A stretch of DNA of 64,000 bases from Cytobacillus oceanisediminis (GCF_022811925.1 NZ_CP065511.1:3217501-3281500); one strand, 5' to 3'. Shown: positions 9,101-19,144, counted from the first letter of the stretch. Notes: generated from the letters alone by a model not told the origin. A program made the numbers and translations.

Positions 9101-9982
9101 TTAATTGTCCTTCCTAACCCATTTTCTAAAAATATCAGGATTCGAAAATAAAAGTGCTAAAAGAATGATTAATATGCCAATCTTATCTTGCAAAAATAAT
9201 GGATCTTTTAAAATAATATAGCCTAAAATTACACCAATAACCGGGTTAATATAGTTGCTAAAAGAGGCAAATAATGCTCCCTCTTCTTGAATTAAGAGAT
9301 TATACAGCATATAGACAATTCCTGCATGGAATATACCTAAAATGATAATATATAATACTTGTGAATGATTGATATCGATTTGTAATGGCTTTTCAAAAAG
9401 GAATGCCATTGGCAATAAGACAATACTTGCAATCCATAAAACATTTCTCATATGGACCACCGGAGAACCATCTTCTAATTTTTCCATTAGAATTAAAGAC
9501 AATGCAAAACTTATAGCAGCAAGAATGAGCAACACATTACCCAATATATTACCTGAAACGTTCATAATTCCTTGCGTTGGCCACGATAAGATTACAATTC
9601 CTAAAAATCCTAATATTATGCTGACTATTTCAAAGTTGCTAGCTTTCTTTTTGAAGAGCAATACGAAAAATACTAATGTAAAGATTGGGACCATTGCGAT
9701 TAGCATAGATGCAATACTGCTCGATACGTACTTTTGGCCTTGTGCAATAAGAATAAACGGCAATACTACTTCAAAAAGTGCAATCCAAAAATATTTTTTA
9801 GTATTGGTTGTGTAGTTTTTCTTTGATTGAAACAGACTAATCACTGATAAACAAATTGCACCGATCAGTGCTTTAAAAGCAGACAACGAAATGGAACCTG
9901 CATCATTCGTTACTAATTCCACGAAGAAAAATTGAGATCCCCAAATGAGGCTTATGATTAGCAAGAGACTATATTTTTTCAT
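9101..9982 (-). CDS. EamA-family (DMT) transporter
   Basis: A ten-helix permease of the drug/metabolite transporter superfamily, about 293 residues from ATG 9982, which has AAGGGG upstream; the longer open frame to 10024 lacks a ribosome site. Two EamA repeats are visible (about 1-140 and 150-290), beginning with the typical SLIWGSQFFFVEL. Its start overlaps the end of the upstream EamA gene by 14 bases, so the two are translationally coupled. Such proteins often export amino acids or related metabolites. Substrate unknown. Confidence 0.85.
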   Translation of the reverse strand: MKKYSLLLIISLIWGSQFFFVELVTNDAGSISLSAFKALIGAICLSVISLFQSKKNYTTNTKKYFWIALFEVVLPFILIAQGQKYVSSSIASMLIAMVPIFTLVFFVLLFKKKASNFEIVSIILGFLGIVILSWPTQGIMNVSGNILGNVLLILAAISFALSLILMEKLEDGSPVVHMRNVLWIASIVLLPMAFLFEKPLQIDINHSQVLYIIILGIFHAGIVYMLYNLLIQEEGALFASFSNYINPVIGVILGYIILKDPLFLQDKIGILIILLALLFSNPDIFRKWVRKDN

Positions 9983-10832
9983 TTGATTTGCCCCTTGCAC
10001 CAAAATAGTTAGTACCAACAACACCGATGATAATGATAATTGATCCAGCTATATGGTATAAATGAAATTCCTCTTTTAAAAAAATGACCCCTGCTAAAAT
10101 GGTAATGAGCGTAGCAAAATTACTGAAAACACTCATTTTCGATGCGTCTATTTTTGATAAAGCATAGTTGGAAAGATAGGTCGTTCCTAAAGACGATAGG
10201 ATACCTAAATATAAAATGGCAAGAATAAAATCCCAGTGTCCAAAAGGTTGCATAAATTGATGGACTGTTTCGTTCATTACATGGTTTGTCAGTGCCAGTC
10301 CATTAAAAGCTATAAACCCAAACAAGGTCATGAAATATGTGATAGTGAATAACGAATAGCGTTGTGTTAACTTTCTGGTAAATACGTTGTATAGTGAGGC
10401 GGTAAATGCTGAAAGTAAAATTAAACCAGTCCCAAGGAGACTTGTATTTGTGCTCCCTGCCCCGTTCATGTACATAATATAGATCACACCGAGTACAGAT
10501 AAACCAATCGCTATTTTTTGACTACTTGTAGATGTTTCCTTTAAAATGATACTTGCAAAAATTAACGTAAAAATTGGTATTGTTGCTTGAATAATACCAG
10601 CTTCCGATGAAGATGTATGCACTAACCCAAATACTTGAAAAGCAAAAAAGAGTGTCGGATATAAGATGGCTAACAAGGCAATCCGCAGTACATCTTTTTT
10701 TGTTACTTTGATCGGTTCTTTTTTTAACACGAACAACACTGTGGCAGCGATCCATGCAATGGTAAACCGATGAGCCAATGTATCTAACGGTGTTGCAACC
10801 GTTAATGTCACTTTAACAAACATAAATGACAA
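9969..10832 (-). CDS. EamA-family (DMT) transporter, start displaced
   Basis: A second EamA permease (287 residues in the open frame). The frame starts in the middle of the first helix (GLSFMFVKVTL). The upstream bases encode AYIAATIYAIIIGLSFMF with no usable start in frame. A TTG at 10885, behind AAGGGGG, would join this frame if one A were added (MKNRNAYIA). So the true start is probably near 10885 with a one-base loss. It is the first gene of an exporter pair and is divergent from a MocR regulator. Confidence 0.82.
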   Translation of the reverse strand: MSFMFVKVTLTVATPLDTLAHRFTIAWIAATVLFVLKKEPIKVTKKDVLRIALLAILYPTLFFAFQVFGLVHTSSSEAGIIQATIPIFTLIFASIILKETSTSSQKIAIGLSVLGVIYIMYMNGAGSTNTSLLGTGLILLSAFTASLYNVFTRKLTQRYSLFTITYFMTLFGFIAFNGLALTNHVMNETVHQFMQPFGHWDFILAILYLGILSSLGTTYLSNYALSKIDASKMSVFSNFATLITILAGVIFLKEEFHLYHIAGSIIIIIGVVGTNYFGARGKSNEKI

Positions 10833-10967
10833 TCCGATAATGATTGCATAGATGGTTGCTGCGATATATGCATTTCTATTTTCAATTATTTCGATTACCC
10901 CCTTATATTGATCCGGCCGGTACCATTATCGTAAGAGAAAATAATAACCTTTACGATATAAAAAATA

Positions 10968-10991
10968 CACATCTGTACCGATACAGATGTG
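10968..10991. promoter_or_regulatory. Perfect dyad before the MocR gene
   Basis: CACATCTGTA and TACAGATGTG form perfect 10-bp arms around CCGA, about 15 bp before the regulator's start and in the divergent gap to the exporters. A MocR autoregulatory or exporter operator is the natural reading; an mRNA hairpin is the alternative. Confidence 0.55.
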
Positions 10992-11005
10992 CAAAGAGGT
11001 TTATG

Positions 11006-12346
11006 ATGCTTAAATATGAATCAATCTATCAATCACTTATGATGCAAATTCAGTCTGGAAAATTTTCGACCGGTGCAAAATTACCATCAATTCGAAATTT
11101 AACACAACAATATTCTTGTAGTAAAAGCACGGTATTGACCGCTTTAAAAAAATTGGAGGAGCAACATATTATTTATGCCATACAGAAAAGTGGTTATTAT
11201 GTTGTGGATAATCACTTCTTCAAAACCCCATTGTCCACTGAAATAATTGACTTTGCAAGCGCATCTCCTACTTGGCATGCATTTCCTTATAAAGAATTTC
11301 AACACTGCATAAATAAAGCAATTGATACCTATCAAGAAGAATTATTTCGCTACGGAACGCCAAAAGGTTGGCCGCCACTCATAGCAGAAGCTAAAAAAAT
11401 GTTAGAATCTTACCAAGTATTCACGCATAACGAACAGATTTTCATCACTACAGGTGTTCAACAGGCTCTTTCTTTAGTAAGTATGATGCCCTTTCCAAAT
11501 AATCGTTCCACCATTCTAGTTGAACAACCTAGCTATCATTTATATATGGAACTGCTGAAAACCTTACAGCTGCCAGCAATAGGAATTCAACGTACCGCGA
11601 AAGGTATTGATTTAGGTCGACTAGAAAAAATATTTCATGAAGAAGATATTAAATTCTTTTATACAATGCCTCGCTTCCATAATCCTTTAGGATCTTCATA
11701 CGGTAAAAAAGAAAAAGAAACTATTTTACAATTAGCAGACCAATATAATGTATACATTTTAGAAGATGATTATTTAGCAGATTTTGAATACAACCCGAAG
11801 AACGATCCTCTTTTTGCTGATGATTACCATGATAAAGTCATCTATTTAAAAAGTTTTTCAAAAATTATGTTTCCTGGGTTAAGAGTTGGATTGGCGGTTC
11901 TTCCTTATTCAATTATTGACATTTTTCAAAAATACAAAATGACAACGGATATCGACAGCTCTATGATTTCACAAGCCGCATTATATCTCTATTTGAAAAA
12001 TGGTATGTTTGAACATAATAAAACGAAAGTCAGTAACATCTATCATGCACGTGCGAGAATTCTGCATCAATCAATACAAGATCATTTCTCTACTTACGAA
12101 TCATCATCAGAAATTGTAATGCATAATCATATTAGGTTGCCCAAGCGTGTGAATTTGAAATCATTTGTTTATCATTTGCATGAAGAAGGCATATATCTGG
12201 ATTCAGTTGAAAGAAATTATTTAGATGACTTTTACCACGAACGGATTTTGAAGTTGAATGTTTCAAATGTTGACGGCCATCGAATTGAAGAAGGAATTAG
12301 GAAAATTGCAAGTGCATTAAAAAATCCTCAAAACTACTTTTTATAA
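11006..12346 (+). CDS. MocR-type regulator: GntR helix-turn-helix fused to a PLP aminotransferase-like domain
   Basis: About 446 residues from ATG 11006, the second of two adjacent ATGs behind AAAGAGG; the longer frame from 10844 covers the promoter dyad and is not credible. An N-terminal GntR winged helix (YQSLMMQIQSGKFSTGAKLP, then SIRNLTQQYSCSKSTVLTAL) is followed by a fold-type I aminotransferase domain. That domain includes the EDDYLADFEY segment and the PLP lysine in LKSFSKIMFPGLRVG. MocR proteins sense PLP or amine adducts and commonly control a divergent transporter, matching the EamA pair here. Confidence 0.92.
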   Translation: MLKYESIYQSLMMQIQSGKFSTGAKLPSIRNLTQQYSCSKSTVLTALKKLEEQHIIYAIQKSGYYVVDNHFFKTPLSTEIIDFASASPTWHAFPYKEFQHCINKAIDTYQEELFRYGTPKGWPPLIAEAKKMLESYQVFTHNEQIFITTGVQQALSLVSMMPFPNNRSTILVEQPSYHLYMELLKTLQLPAIGIQRTAKGIDLGRLEKIFHEEDIKFFYTMPRFHNPLGSSYGKKEKETILQLADQYNVYILEDDYLADFEYNPKNDPLFADDYHDKVIYLKSFSKIMFPGLRVGLAVLPYSIIDIFQKYKMTTDIDSSMISQAALYLYLKNGMFEHNKTKVSNIYHARARILHQSIQDHFSTYESSSEIVMHNHIRLPKRVNLKSFVYHLHEEGIYLDSVERNYLDDFYHERILKLNVSNVDGHRIEEGIRKIASALKNPQNYFL

Positions 12347-12386
12347 ATTCTTTCAACAAGGCAAAACTATCCTTGTTCGAAAGTAT

Positions 12387-12431
12387 AAAGGGTGAGGGAT
12401 ATTAAACATGAATAATATCCCTCACCCTTTT
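12387..12431. terminator. Strong intrinsic terminator after the MocR gene
   Basis: An 18-bp uninterrupted stem (AAAGGGTGAGGGATATTA with its complement at 12413-12430) and an 8-base loop, ending in a T run. Confidence 0.9.
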
Positions 12432-12556
12432 ACTCTTGTCTAATAGATTCACCTTTATATTTTGTCTTACGGCTCCTTTAGCATTCCTTCATCGTCTAAT
12501 AGATTTTCAGATTAAAAAAGTCCACTCATTCGATATTATTATAAATTCTTATTCCA

Positions 12557-12799
12557 TTAAATGGCCCTAGGATAATTACCAGCTTCTCCTTCAATAAATG
12601 TTAATATCTCTCAATCTTTTTCATCAATACCTAGAAACTTCGGTGCATAGTCGAACCCTTCACTTTCTAAATGCTGATATAACTTATGAATTTTTACACT
12701 ATCAGGTTTTAATTCTCGTCGAACAGTATCTCCCGAACGATAGACTTTTGAGACATTTCCTCCTGTTAGTACTTCTTCGTTTTCGTACTGACTTTTCAT
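12557..12799 (-). pseudogene. Aminoglycoside/choline phosphotransferase-like remnant (N-terminal 80 residues)
   Basis: It starts ATG 12799 with a GGGGGAATT site. The fragment shows the nucleotide-binding start of APH-family kinases: EVLTGGNVSKVYRSGDTVRR, then FDYAPKFLGIDEKD. A TGA follows, and the same frame continues EILTFIEGEAGNYP. The stop therefore looks like CGA (Arg) changed to TGA. Homology ends exactly at a TGGCCCT repeat core (12562-12568). The remaining roughly 200 residues of the kinase are missing. Confidence 0.65.
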
Positions 12800-13224
12800 T
12801 AGAATTCCCCCTGTTTAGGGACGTTATGACTGTGTCAATTGAGATGTATTTTTACCCATAAATAAAAACAGATATATAAGGATATCTGCTTGGCAATGGG
12901 AATTTAATTGTCCACACCTTGTATCCCTTGAATGATTTCAGAGAGACAAATAAACGCATCCTTAACGATCAAGGACCGCACCCTGTCTCTATCCAATTAA
13001 ATAATCATTTCAAGGTATTCCACATGTGTAATATAGATGCCCCTTTCTTTACATCTCTTTAAATTACATAATACCAAATATTAGTAATTGAATAAAGGAA
13101 ATGTGATTAGTTTTTCAATTATTCTGCCCCTCGTATATTATGTTTAACTCCTTAAATAAGAATAGCTGCCTGGTTGGCAACTGATCTTAAACGTAGTCAC
13201 TTTGTAGATAAATCAGGGGAAGGT
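12800..13224. other. Intergenic stretch with one CCC-core repeat
   Basis: A repeat core CTGCCCC lies at 13124-13130, followed by a degraded terminator-like segment (AGCTGCC near 13165). A short minus-strand frame near 12910-13010 (ending KDAFICLSEIIQGIQGVDN) may be the tail of a lost gene. Nothing else was recognised. Confidence 0.4.
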
Positions 13225-13658
13225 TCAGATAGAGAATTCACCAACAGTCCAACCTTTGATAAACTCTTCTAACGATAAAGCGATAACACTTCGACTATCA
13301 TCTTCATGGTTCCATACATAAATATCCTCATTCTGAATACTTCCGTTTACTATTGAAAAGCCAAAAAAGTCTCCATTACCAACATCAGAGAAAAATAAAA
13401 ATAGATCAAGTGGTTTTATAAAGTCCCTTTGTTCATGAATGGTCCAAAGAAATAAGTTTTCTACCATCTGTTCTATTGACCAAATGAATGAAATTCCATA
13501 GTTTCCACATAGACTCCATTTGTTTCATTGTATAAATCAGCCAATTTTGTTGGCAAGCCGACATTTAGTTTCTCTTTAATGAAAGCCATCTCCGCTTCCG
13601 TTGCAGGTGCTTTAAACTCACACTCTTTTGAAATGTTGCTTAAATAATTTCTCCACAT
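13225..13658 (-). pseudogene. SMI1/KNR4 (SUKH) family protein, split by a frameshift
   Basis: Two adjacent frames make one protein: 13658-13473 (AEMAFIKEKLNVGLPTKLAD, then LYNETNGVY) and 13467-13225 (DVGNGDFFGFSI, IYVWNHEDDSRSVIALSLEE). The SMI1/KNR4 signature is clear in both. In the shifted frame the join reads GNYGISFIWSIEQ. Family members are often immunity proteins of contact-dependent or polymorphic toxins, but no toxin gene is adjacent. Broken unless the indel is an assembly error. Confidence 0.75.
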
Positions 13659-14072
13659 TGTTGACTACTTACCACCTTAGAATTCAAAATTCTCTCAAAA
13701 ATCTTATTTCTCCTTCATTAATTAACCTCCCCCGTTAGTAAAATAATTATAGTTTTACTTTTCTATTAAAATGGCAATAATTCCTCTATAAAATAATATT
13801 TTAGGAGGAATACAATTGCTATTATCAATTGGCATGATTTCTTGCGATGTTAGGGTGTTGTTTTGAAATAAAGTTTGATTAAAACTCACTCAGAACTCTT
13901 TAATCCAAAAGTGCAAAACATCGCGTCTTTTTATAAACATCGTGATTTTATTTCAAATCCACACTATATTCAAGAAATATAACATTTACAATTTTATTCT
14001 TCTTGTGTTATTATATATTAAATTTGTTCCATAAACATCGAACTGATTATTGTTTCAAGGAGGTAGAACTAT
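13659..14072. other. Intergenic region upstream of the ArsR-MFS operon
   Basis: No gene recognised. The segment near 13980-14030 (TTTACA followed by TTATATATT-type boxes) could be the operon promoter, and AAGGAGG at 14060 is the ribosome site of the regulator. Confidence 0.35.
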
Positions 14073-14996
14073 ATGTCTTTTCGAGTAATTGTAGATTTTT
14101 CACCTGTTAACGAACTTATTACAAGTTTGTATCACTACATCAATTTCAAACAGCATCGTAATTTCTCCCTCAGTAAAGACTGGTATAATTCCGTTAAAAC
14201 GGAACTTCATCCTCATTTCGCAGCTGAGCTGGAAGATGACCGATTAGAAGTATTGCATCGAATCAATTTATTAGTTTGGCAATGCCCCGGAGAGAGAACA
14301 CCAAAAGAATTTATCGAATGGCTTCAAGACCAGCCACCCGGTGAATTATATGAACGATTGGCTCCCTGGATCAACAATATACCTGGTAATTTAAAAGAAC
14401 TGCGTGATCGAATGGTATACCTATTATCAGAGTGGGATGTACAGTACTTTCAGCACATTGATCCTAGAATTATTGAACAATTAAAGGATGATGCAAAACA
14501 AAAACGGGACCTGATTTCTAAAGTAACTTCTATTAATTTAATTGAAGAAGCGACAAATGGAATTAGGATTGAACCAAATGAAATTTTAAAAACCGTGTTT
14601 CTCATTCCTCAATATCATTGCCGTCCGGCAACAATACTCGATTACTTCGAATCTATGTGCACTTGTCTATATCCGGTAAAGTCAGCACTAAATGATGCTA
14701 ACGAACTGCCCTGGGAATTAACATTTGTTACCCATGCTTTAGCTGATGAGAATCGTTTGAAAATACTGCGATTTTTGAATTCCGGGATGCAAAGTTTTTC
14801 GGCCGTTCAAAGTTATACTGGACTCGCAAAAAGCACTACCAACCACCATTTGTCTATTTTAAGAAGGGCGGGATTGATCCGGACTCACTATTTTGGAAGT
14901 AAGTTTATTCACCAATACAGTCTGCGTGAGGAAGGGCTGGGGCAAATGCAATACCTGATCAATGCTTATATTAGAAACAACGACAGAGGAGTATAA
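14073..14996 (+). CDS. ArsR-type winged-helix regulator with long N-terminal domain
   Basis: A 307-residue protein. The N-terminal part of about 200 residues (MSFRVIVDFSPVNELITSLY and following) resembles the DUF5937-type sensor region. The C-terminal part (about 218-300) is an ArsR helix-turn-helix: ALADENRLKILRFLNSG, then TTNHHLSILRRAGLIRTHYF. An AAGGAGG site precedes the ATG. The next gene, an MFS exporter, begins one base after this stop, so the pair is an operon in which the regulator probably controls the exporter. Ligand unknown. Confidence 0.85.
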   Translation: MSFRVIVDFSPVNELITSLYHYINFKQHRNFSLSKDWYNSVKTELHPHFAAELEDDRLEVLHRINLLVWQCPGERTPKEFIEWLQDQPPGELYERLAPWINNIPGNLKELRDRMVYLLSEWDVQYFQHIDPRIIEQLKDDAKQKRDLISKVTSINLIEEATNGIRIEPNEILKTVFLIPQYHCRPATILDYFESMCTCLYPVKSALNDANELPWELTFVTHALADENRLKILRFLNSGMQSFSAVQSYTGLAKSTTNHHLSILRRAGLIRTHYFGSKFIHQYSLREEGLGQMQYLINAYIRNNDRGV

Positions 14997-14997
14997 C

Positions 14998-16263
14998 ATG
15001 AATAAAGCCAATCTTTTCTTAAAACAATATCACCCAATCGTACATACACTTCTTTTTGGTACGTTTTTAATCGCGCTTGCTCAATCAATGAGTCTGTTAT
15101 TTTTGCCTATCTATTTGGTGAAAGAACTTCATATGGATTCTGTAGTCATAGGACTTACTGTTGGGGCTGGTCCTCTAGCGGCTACGATTGGGGGATTCAT
15201 AGCAGGTGTTGTGTCAGACATGATAGGGAGAAGGAAGGTATTGCTTGCATCCCTTTTATTATCATCGTTTTCTTTTTTGGGCTTTGTTTTTGCTGAAACG
15301 CCAATTTTTCTCCTCATATTAGTGATCTTAATAGGGTTAAGCAACTCATTTTTTACGCCTGTCGCTAAGGCACTGATGGGAGATGTCACCCATGCGGATA
15401 AACGAATTCGCGTCTTTTCCCTTCGATATGTAGTTAACAATCTCGGTTTTGCAATCGGCCCAATAATTGGGGTTTATCTTGCACTGACTGCAAATGAAGT
15501 TCCCTTTCTTATTGCAGCATGTCTATATTTGGGATTCACTATTCTTCTTCATATTTTATTGAAACGATTTAGCATTAAACAAATAGAGGCTAAAGATACA
15601 GAAAAGATAACCTTAAAGAAGTCTTTAAGTGTACTGCGCTCAGACACTATCCTTCTCTATTTTGTCATTGGAGGAATCATTTGTATGGTAGTACATGGAC
15701 AATGGTCGGTTCCTGTATCACAATATTTGGAAAATGATTTCACGAATGGTGTTCAATTGTTTGCTATCATCTTGATAGCAAACAGCATTGGAGTCATTGC
15801 CATGCAATATCCAATAACGAGATGGGCAGAAAAACGAACACCATTATTTACAATTATAATCGGATGTATTTTTACAGCTTTTGGCTTGTTATTGTTTGCT
15901 GTATCCGAGACTGCGGTTATGTTCGTTATGTCGACGATTATTTTTACTATAGGGGAAGTACTTGTGATACCGGCAGAGTATACACTTATTGATCAAATCA
16001 CGCCAAAAGCATTGAGAGGAACGTATTATGGGGCACAGAGCTTTAACTCTTTAGGTAGTTTTATCGGACCAATGCTCGGAGGCTTTATGTTAAAACAATT
16101 TAGCGGAACTGCTTTTTTTCTAACAATGGCTCTCATTTCAATACTGAGCATTCTATTCTTCTGGCGTGGTGTTAATCTTTTCAAATATAAAAACACAGCT
16201 TCAAATGTTGATTTTGAAAGAAGCTTGATTAAAAGTAACTCACAAACCAGCATTTTACGATAA
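14998..16263 (+). CDS. MFS transporter
   Basis: A 12-helix permease of 421 residues from ATG 14998, whose GAGGAG site lies inside the end of the upstream gene. Motif A reads GVVSDMIGRRKV in the helix 2-3 loop. The balance of helices and the short loops fit sugar- or drug-efflux MFS proteins. Co-transcribed with the ArsR-type regulator, consistent with a self-regulated efflux unit. A terminator follows at once. Confidence 0.88.
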   Translation: MNKANLFLKQYHPIVHTLLFGTFLIALAQSMSLLFLPIYLVKELHMDSVVIGLTVGAGPLAATIGGFIAGVVSDMIGRRKVLLASLLLSSFSFLGFVFAETPIFLLILVILIGLSNSFFTPVAKALMGDVTHADKRIRVFSLRYVVNNLGFAIGPIIGVYLALTANEVPFLIAACLYLGFTILLHILLKRFSIKQIEAKDTEKITLKKSLSVLRSDTILLYFVIGGIICMVVHGQWSVPVSQYLENDFTNGVQLFAIILIANSIGVIAMQYPITRWAEKRTPLFTIIIGCIFTAFGLLLFAVSETAVMFVMSTIIFTIGEVLVIPAEYTLIDQITPKALRGTYYGAQSFNSLGSFIGPMLGGFMLKQFSGTAFFLTMALISILSILFFWRGVNLFKYKNTASNVDFERSLIKSNSQTSILR

Positions 16264-16265
16264 AT

Positions 16266-16310
16266 AAAAAGAATCCATTTTGAAAAAAGATTGATAAAAA
16301 TGGATTCTTC
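16266..16310. terminator. Intrinsic terminator with a recurrent loop sequence
   Basis: AAGAATCCATTTT pairs with AAAAATGGATTCTT. The loop TGAAAAAAGATTGAT recurs in a different terminator near 42365. Confidence 0.8.
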
Positions 16311-16339
16311 TTCAGCAAATTTATGATTGGTTTGTATAA

Positions 16340-16400
16340 AAAAGAATGATCATTTTCTACCTATGTTGTTTAACAATCGCGCCCTTTAATGGAAGATTGT
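16340..16400. repeat. Dispersed repeat shared with 42415-42475
   Basis: GATCATTTTCTACCT followed by TTGTTTAACAATCGCGCCCT recurs near 42431 almost unchanged. It contains a GCGCCCT repeat core at 16379. Confidence 0.6.
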
Positions 16401-16483
16401 TCACAATAATAATTTGAGATAAAAGAAGCTTTAGAAATTTAAAAAAAGTCCCGATTTGTTAAAATAAAAAAATACATATTAAC

Positions 16484-16650
16484 CTAATCATTTGAATAAC
16501 GTTCAGACAGTTTCTTTTTATGTGACTGAAACACTTCTTCTAGAGGGATATTGTACTTGTTTGCATTCACAATTAAATTACCTAATACATCCCCTAATTC
16601 TTCAGTAACCCTTGTTTATTCTCCTCATAAGGTCCCTTAATTTCATCAGG
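16484..16650 (-). pseudogene. MazG-like nucleotide pyrophosphohydrolase remnant (C-terminal)
   Basis: The minus strand encodes VTEELGDVLGNLIVNANKYN and IPLEEVFQSHKKKLSERYSN to a TAG at 16486-16484. A one-base shift joins it to an upstream PDEIKGPYEENKQG. The EELGDVLGN segment is the metal-binding MazG motif. The remnant stops exactly where the CTGCCCC repeat begins (16652). Confidence 0.65.
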
Positions 16651-16737
16651 CCTGCCCCGTTTGTCAAAGAAGAAAAAGGCTGCCTTTTTTTGCGGCCTGA
16701 TCTTTAAGGAAAGCACCCAGTTAGTTCAATAAGAAAT
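16650..16737. repeat. Paired CCC-core repeats bracketing a terminator
   Basis: Cores CTGCCCC (16652) and GCACCCA (16712). Between them, on the minus strand, CAGGCCGC-type sequence pairs with GCAGCC and runs into T-rich DNA, serving the broken GNAT gene at 16752. Confidence 0.6.
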
Positions 16738-16751
16738 TTTTACTGGTCATT

Positions 16752-17254
16752 TCAAGTCCTAATATTATCCCAGCCATAAACAAGTTCTTTGAGTTTCTTT
16801 CCAGCAATCTCTACTTCAATTTTATCTATTATCTTACCGCCTATCGTCTCATAAAATAACCTTGAATCATTTTCTTCTAAAACAAAAACAAGCATTGAAT
16901 TTATCCCTAATTTCTCTAATTCCTTAATTACTGGATTAGTAAGTGCCTTACCTATTCCTTGCCCTTGGAACTCTTTTAAAATATAGATTGAACTTAGTTC
17001 TCCTTGATATTCTTTATACTTCCCACTTCTTTCTATACCACCAGATGAAAATCCAACAATCTCCCCTTTATCGTTTTCTGCGACAAAACATTTCCTTTTG
17101 GAATATTATTAATCCATAACTCTTCTCGTCTTTGATATGATAAATTATTTAAGAATTCATCTGGAATAATATTTTTATATGTTGTTCTCCAACTATCAAC
17201 GTGTACTTCGGCAATACCCTTTGCATCATTTAAAACAGCTTTTCTTATGTTCAT
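16752..17254 (-). pseudogene. GNAT N-acetyltransferase, one-base frameshift
   Basis: It starts ATG 17254 behind GAGAGGTG. The first 60 residues (MNIRKAVLNDAKGIAEVHVD, SWRTTYKNIIPDEFLN) are typical of Bacillus GNATs. Restoring one T in the T run near 17093 continues the frame through FVAENDKGEIVGFSSGG and the acetyl-CoA loop FQGQGIGKALTNPVIKELEK to a stop at 16752. The repaired length is about 168 residues, complete for the family. Confidence 0.8.
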
Positions 17255-17499
17255 TAAATACACCTCTCATAAAAGTATAAGGTGTATATTCCATTTAATT
17301 ACAAATAATCCTTCTTCTTATTAAACTAAACTCCCTCAATAAAAGAAGCGTACATATCCGATTACTCCTGATTTCTTAGATTTTCATAGCTATTTACCTG
17401 CCGGTAAATGGGTTTCAATTGGAGGATAGTAACTGAAAAGGATATATTTGGGCACGCCGAGAAAAATGAGCTACAACCCACTAACCAATCTATTACAAA

Positions 17500-17665
17500 A
17501 ATTGGTGGAGTAGTAAGAATATGACCGCACTGGTAGATGTCCACATATCTCATGGAGGTCAACCCTCCCATGCCTCACAGAGTCTTCGCTCTCAAATTCC
17601 TTCGTCCAACCTTTCCATGAGGTGGATGTCGGCCATGCTGCCCCACAGGGTCCATGCCCGTAATT
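17500..17665 (-). ncRNA. Candidate bridge RNA region of IS1111-group copy C
   Basis: It lies about 90 bases 3' of the transposase stop. Plus-strand blocks CCCTCCCATG, ATTCCTTCGTC and AGGGTC.ATGCCC are shared with 31.1-31.3 kb, while intervening segments differ. IS1111-group elements carry their bridge RNA on this side. Confidence 0.4.
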
Positions 17666-17749
17666 TAGTTGCTTTGCCGACTAATCCGTGCTTCAAATGT
17701 CTCCAAAACTATGAGCCAAGAACTATTTCTAATCTAAACGAAACCAGAA

Positions 17750-19042
17750 TTAAGCGGCCAGTTCTGCCTTCTTTGATCCTGCCAAGTGAGGGATATCTTT
17801 TAACATCTTTTCTTCACTAAATTCAAATTGCTTTTTACTTATACTAAAGAAAATACGAATCAATTTATTACACAAAGCGATAAGGGACTGCATCTTCTTT
17901 AGGGTTGTCTGGCCGTTGTGTAAAGTAAGCATGCAGGGCCTTAAAAGCTGAATTTTTGGCAACGAGAATCATGCAAACCCTAAACAACAGAGCCCTTAGC
18001 TTCTTCCGTCCTCTCTTGGAGATGGTGGTTTTTCCTTATGCTTTCCAGACGTATTTTCCTTCAGACTCAAGCCAGCCAGCTTAATAATTTGTCGGGGGTG
18101 AGTGTACTCACGTAGGTCACCCACTTCCGCAAAGAAACCAGCGACTGTATCTCTTCCAACACCCTTGATCGCTAACATTTGGGCTACACCTGGAATTTCA
18201 TCAAGCAGGTAATCTATTTTTCCGTCCAATTCTTCGAATTCCTTCTGAATCAAATCATATTTAGCCAGAAGAGTTTTCAGCTCCATTTTTGCCATCTCAG
18301 AGCCTTGGCGAAGTCCGATGGACTAACTCGCTGCTTGCTTTAACTCCCGAATCTTATTAGCACCTACACTTCTTTTTACGGATTTTCTTAAATGGATAAG
18401 CAATTCATCTTCTGTGAAATTGGCTATTTCATGCGGTAGAGCATAAAGCCGTAAGAATTGTAATGCAGCCTTGCCCTCCCACTTCTTAAAGACCTTAAGA
18501 AATTCCGGAAAATACCGGTCAATCCAGTTATGCACCTGGCCCTGGACCGTTTGAAGGTCCTCGGCTAAAAGATCGCGTATTTTCTTTGCCACACGGAGTT
18601 CGGCATAAACACCTTGCGGTAGGGTAGGTTCGGCGTATCTTCCGTCCTTGACCAGTTGGGCAATGACTTTGGCATCTTTTACATCATTTTTAGTTGGAGA
18701 ATTATCATCAAGTTCCTTGCTTTTCTTTACGTGCAAGGGATTTACAGCTACAAACTTAATCTCGTTCTCTTTTAAAATATGAGCCAGGTTAAACCAATAA
18801 TGACCTGTTGGCTCCATACCGACAATCACTTTCTCCATACTACGTGCTTTCTTCGTTTCCGAAATCCAATGAAGAAAATGCTCAAAACCTTCTTTTGTAT
18901 TTTCAAAATAACAAGGGGTTCCAAACTCCATTCCCCTGAAATCCTGGGCACGTGCCACATGCTTGAATTTCGCGGTATCCACCCCTATAATCAGGGTGTA
19001 AGGAGTAATTTGAGCAATCTACTTATTCTGGTTATAATTCAT
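17750..19042 (-). pseudogene. IS1111-group transposase with two nonsense codons and two frameshifts
   Basis: ATG 19042 has a CAGGAGGC site. In-frame TAG codons occur at about codon 8 and at 18310-18308, each explained by CAG to TAG. Frameshifts lie near 18035 and 17905. The DEDD region (IIGVDTAKFKHVARAQDFRG, VGMEPTGHYWFNL) and the Tnp_20 domain (KGVGRDTVAGFFAEVGDL, catalytic-serine region TSGKHK) are all recognisable. Inactive as read. Confidence 0.85.
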
Positions 19043-19144
19043 TTTAAAGCCTCCTGGTATTTGAGTAATGTCCTTTTCGCTTGCCGGCTTCAGGACTCTC
19101 TCATTCTACCAAGAGGTTATTTTTTTGTTCAAACTCCATTTTCC

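Larger units (their letters stand above)
17500..19110 (-). mobile_element. IS1111-group (IS110 family) insertion sequence, copy C
   Basis: A broken transposase plus about 240 bases of 3' non-coding DNA homologous to the copy at 31.1-32.7 kb. The long 3' rather than 5' non-coding region is the IS1111-group layout. Ends approximate. Confidence 0.7.
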
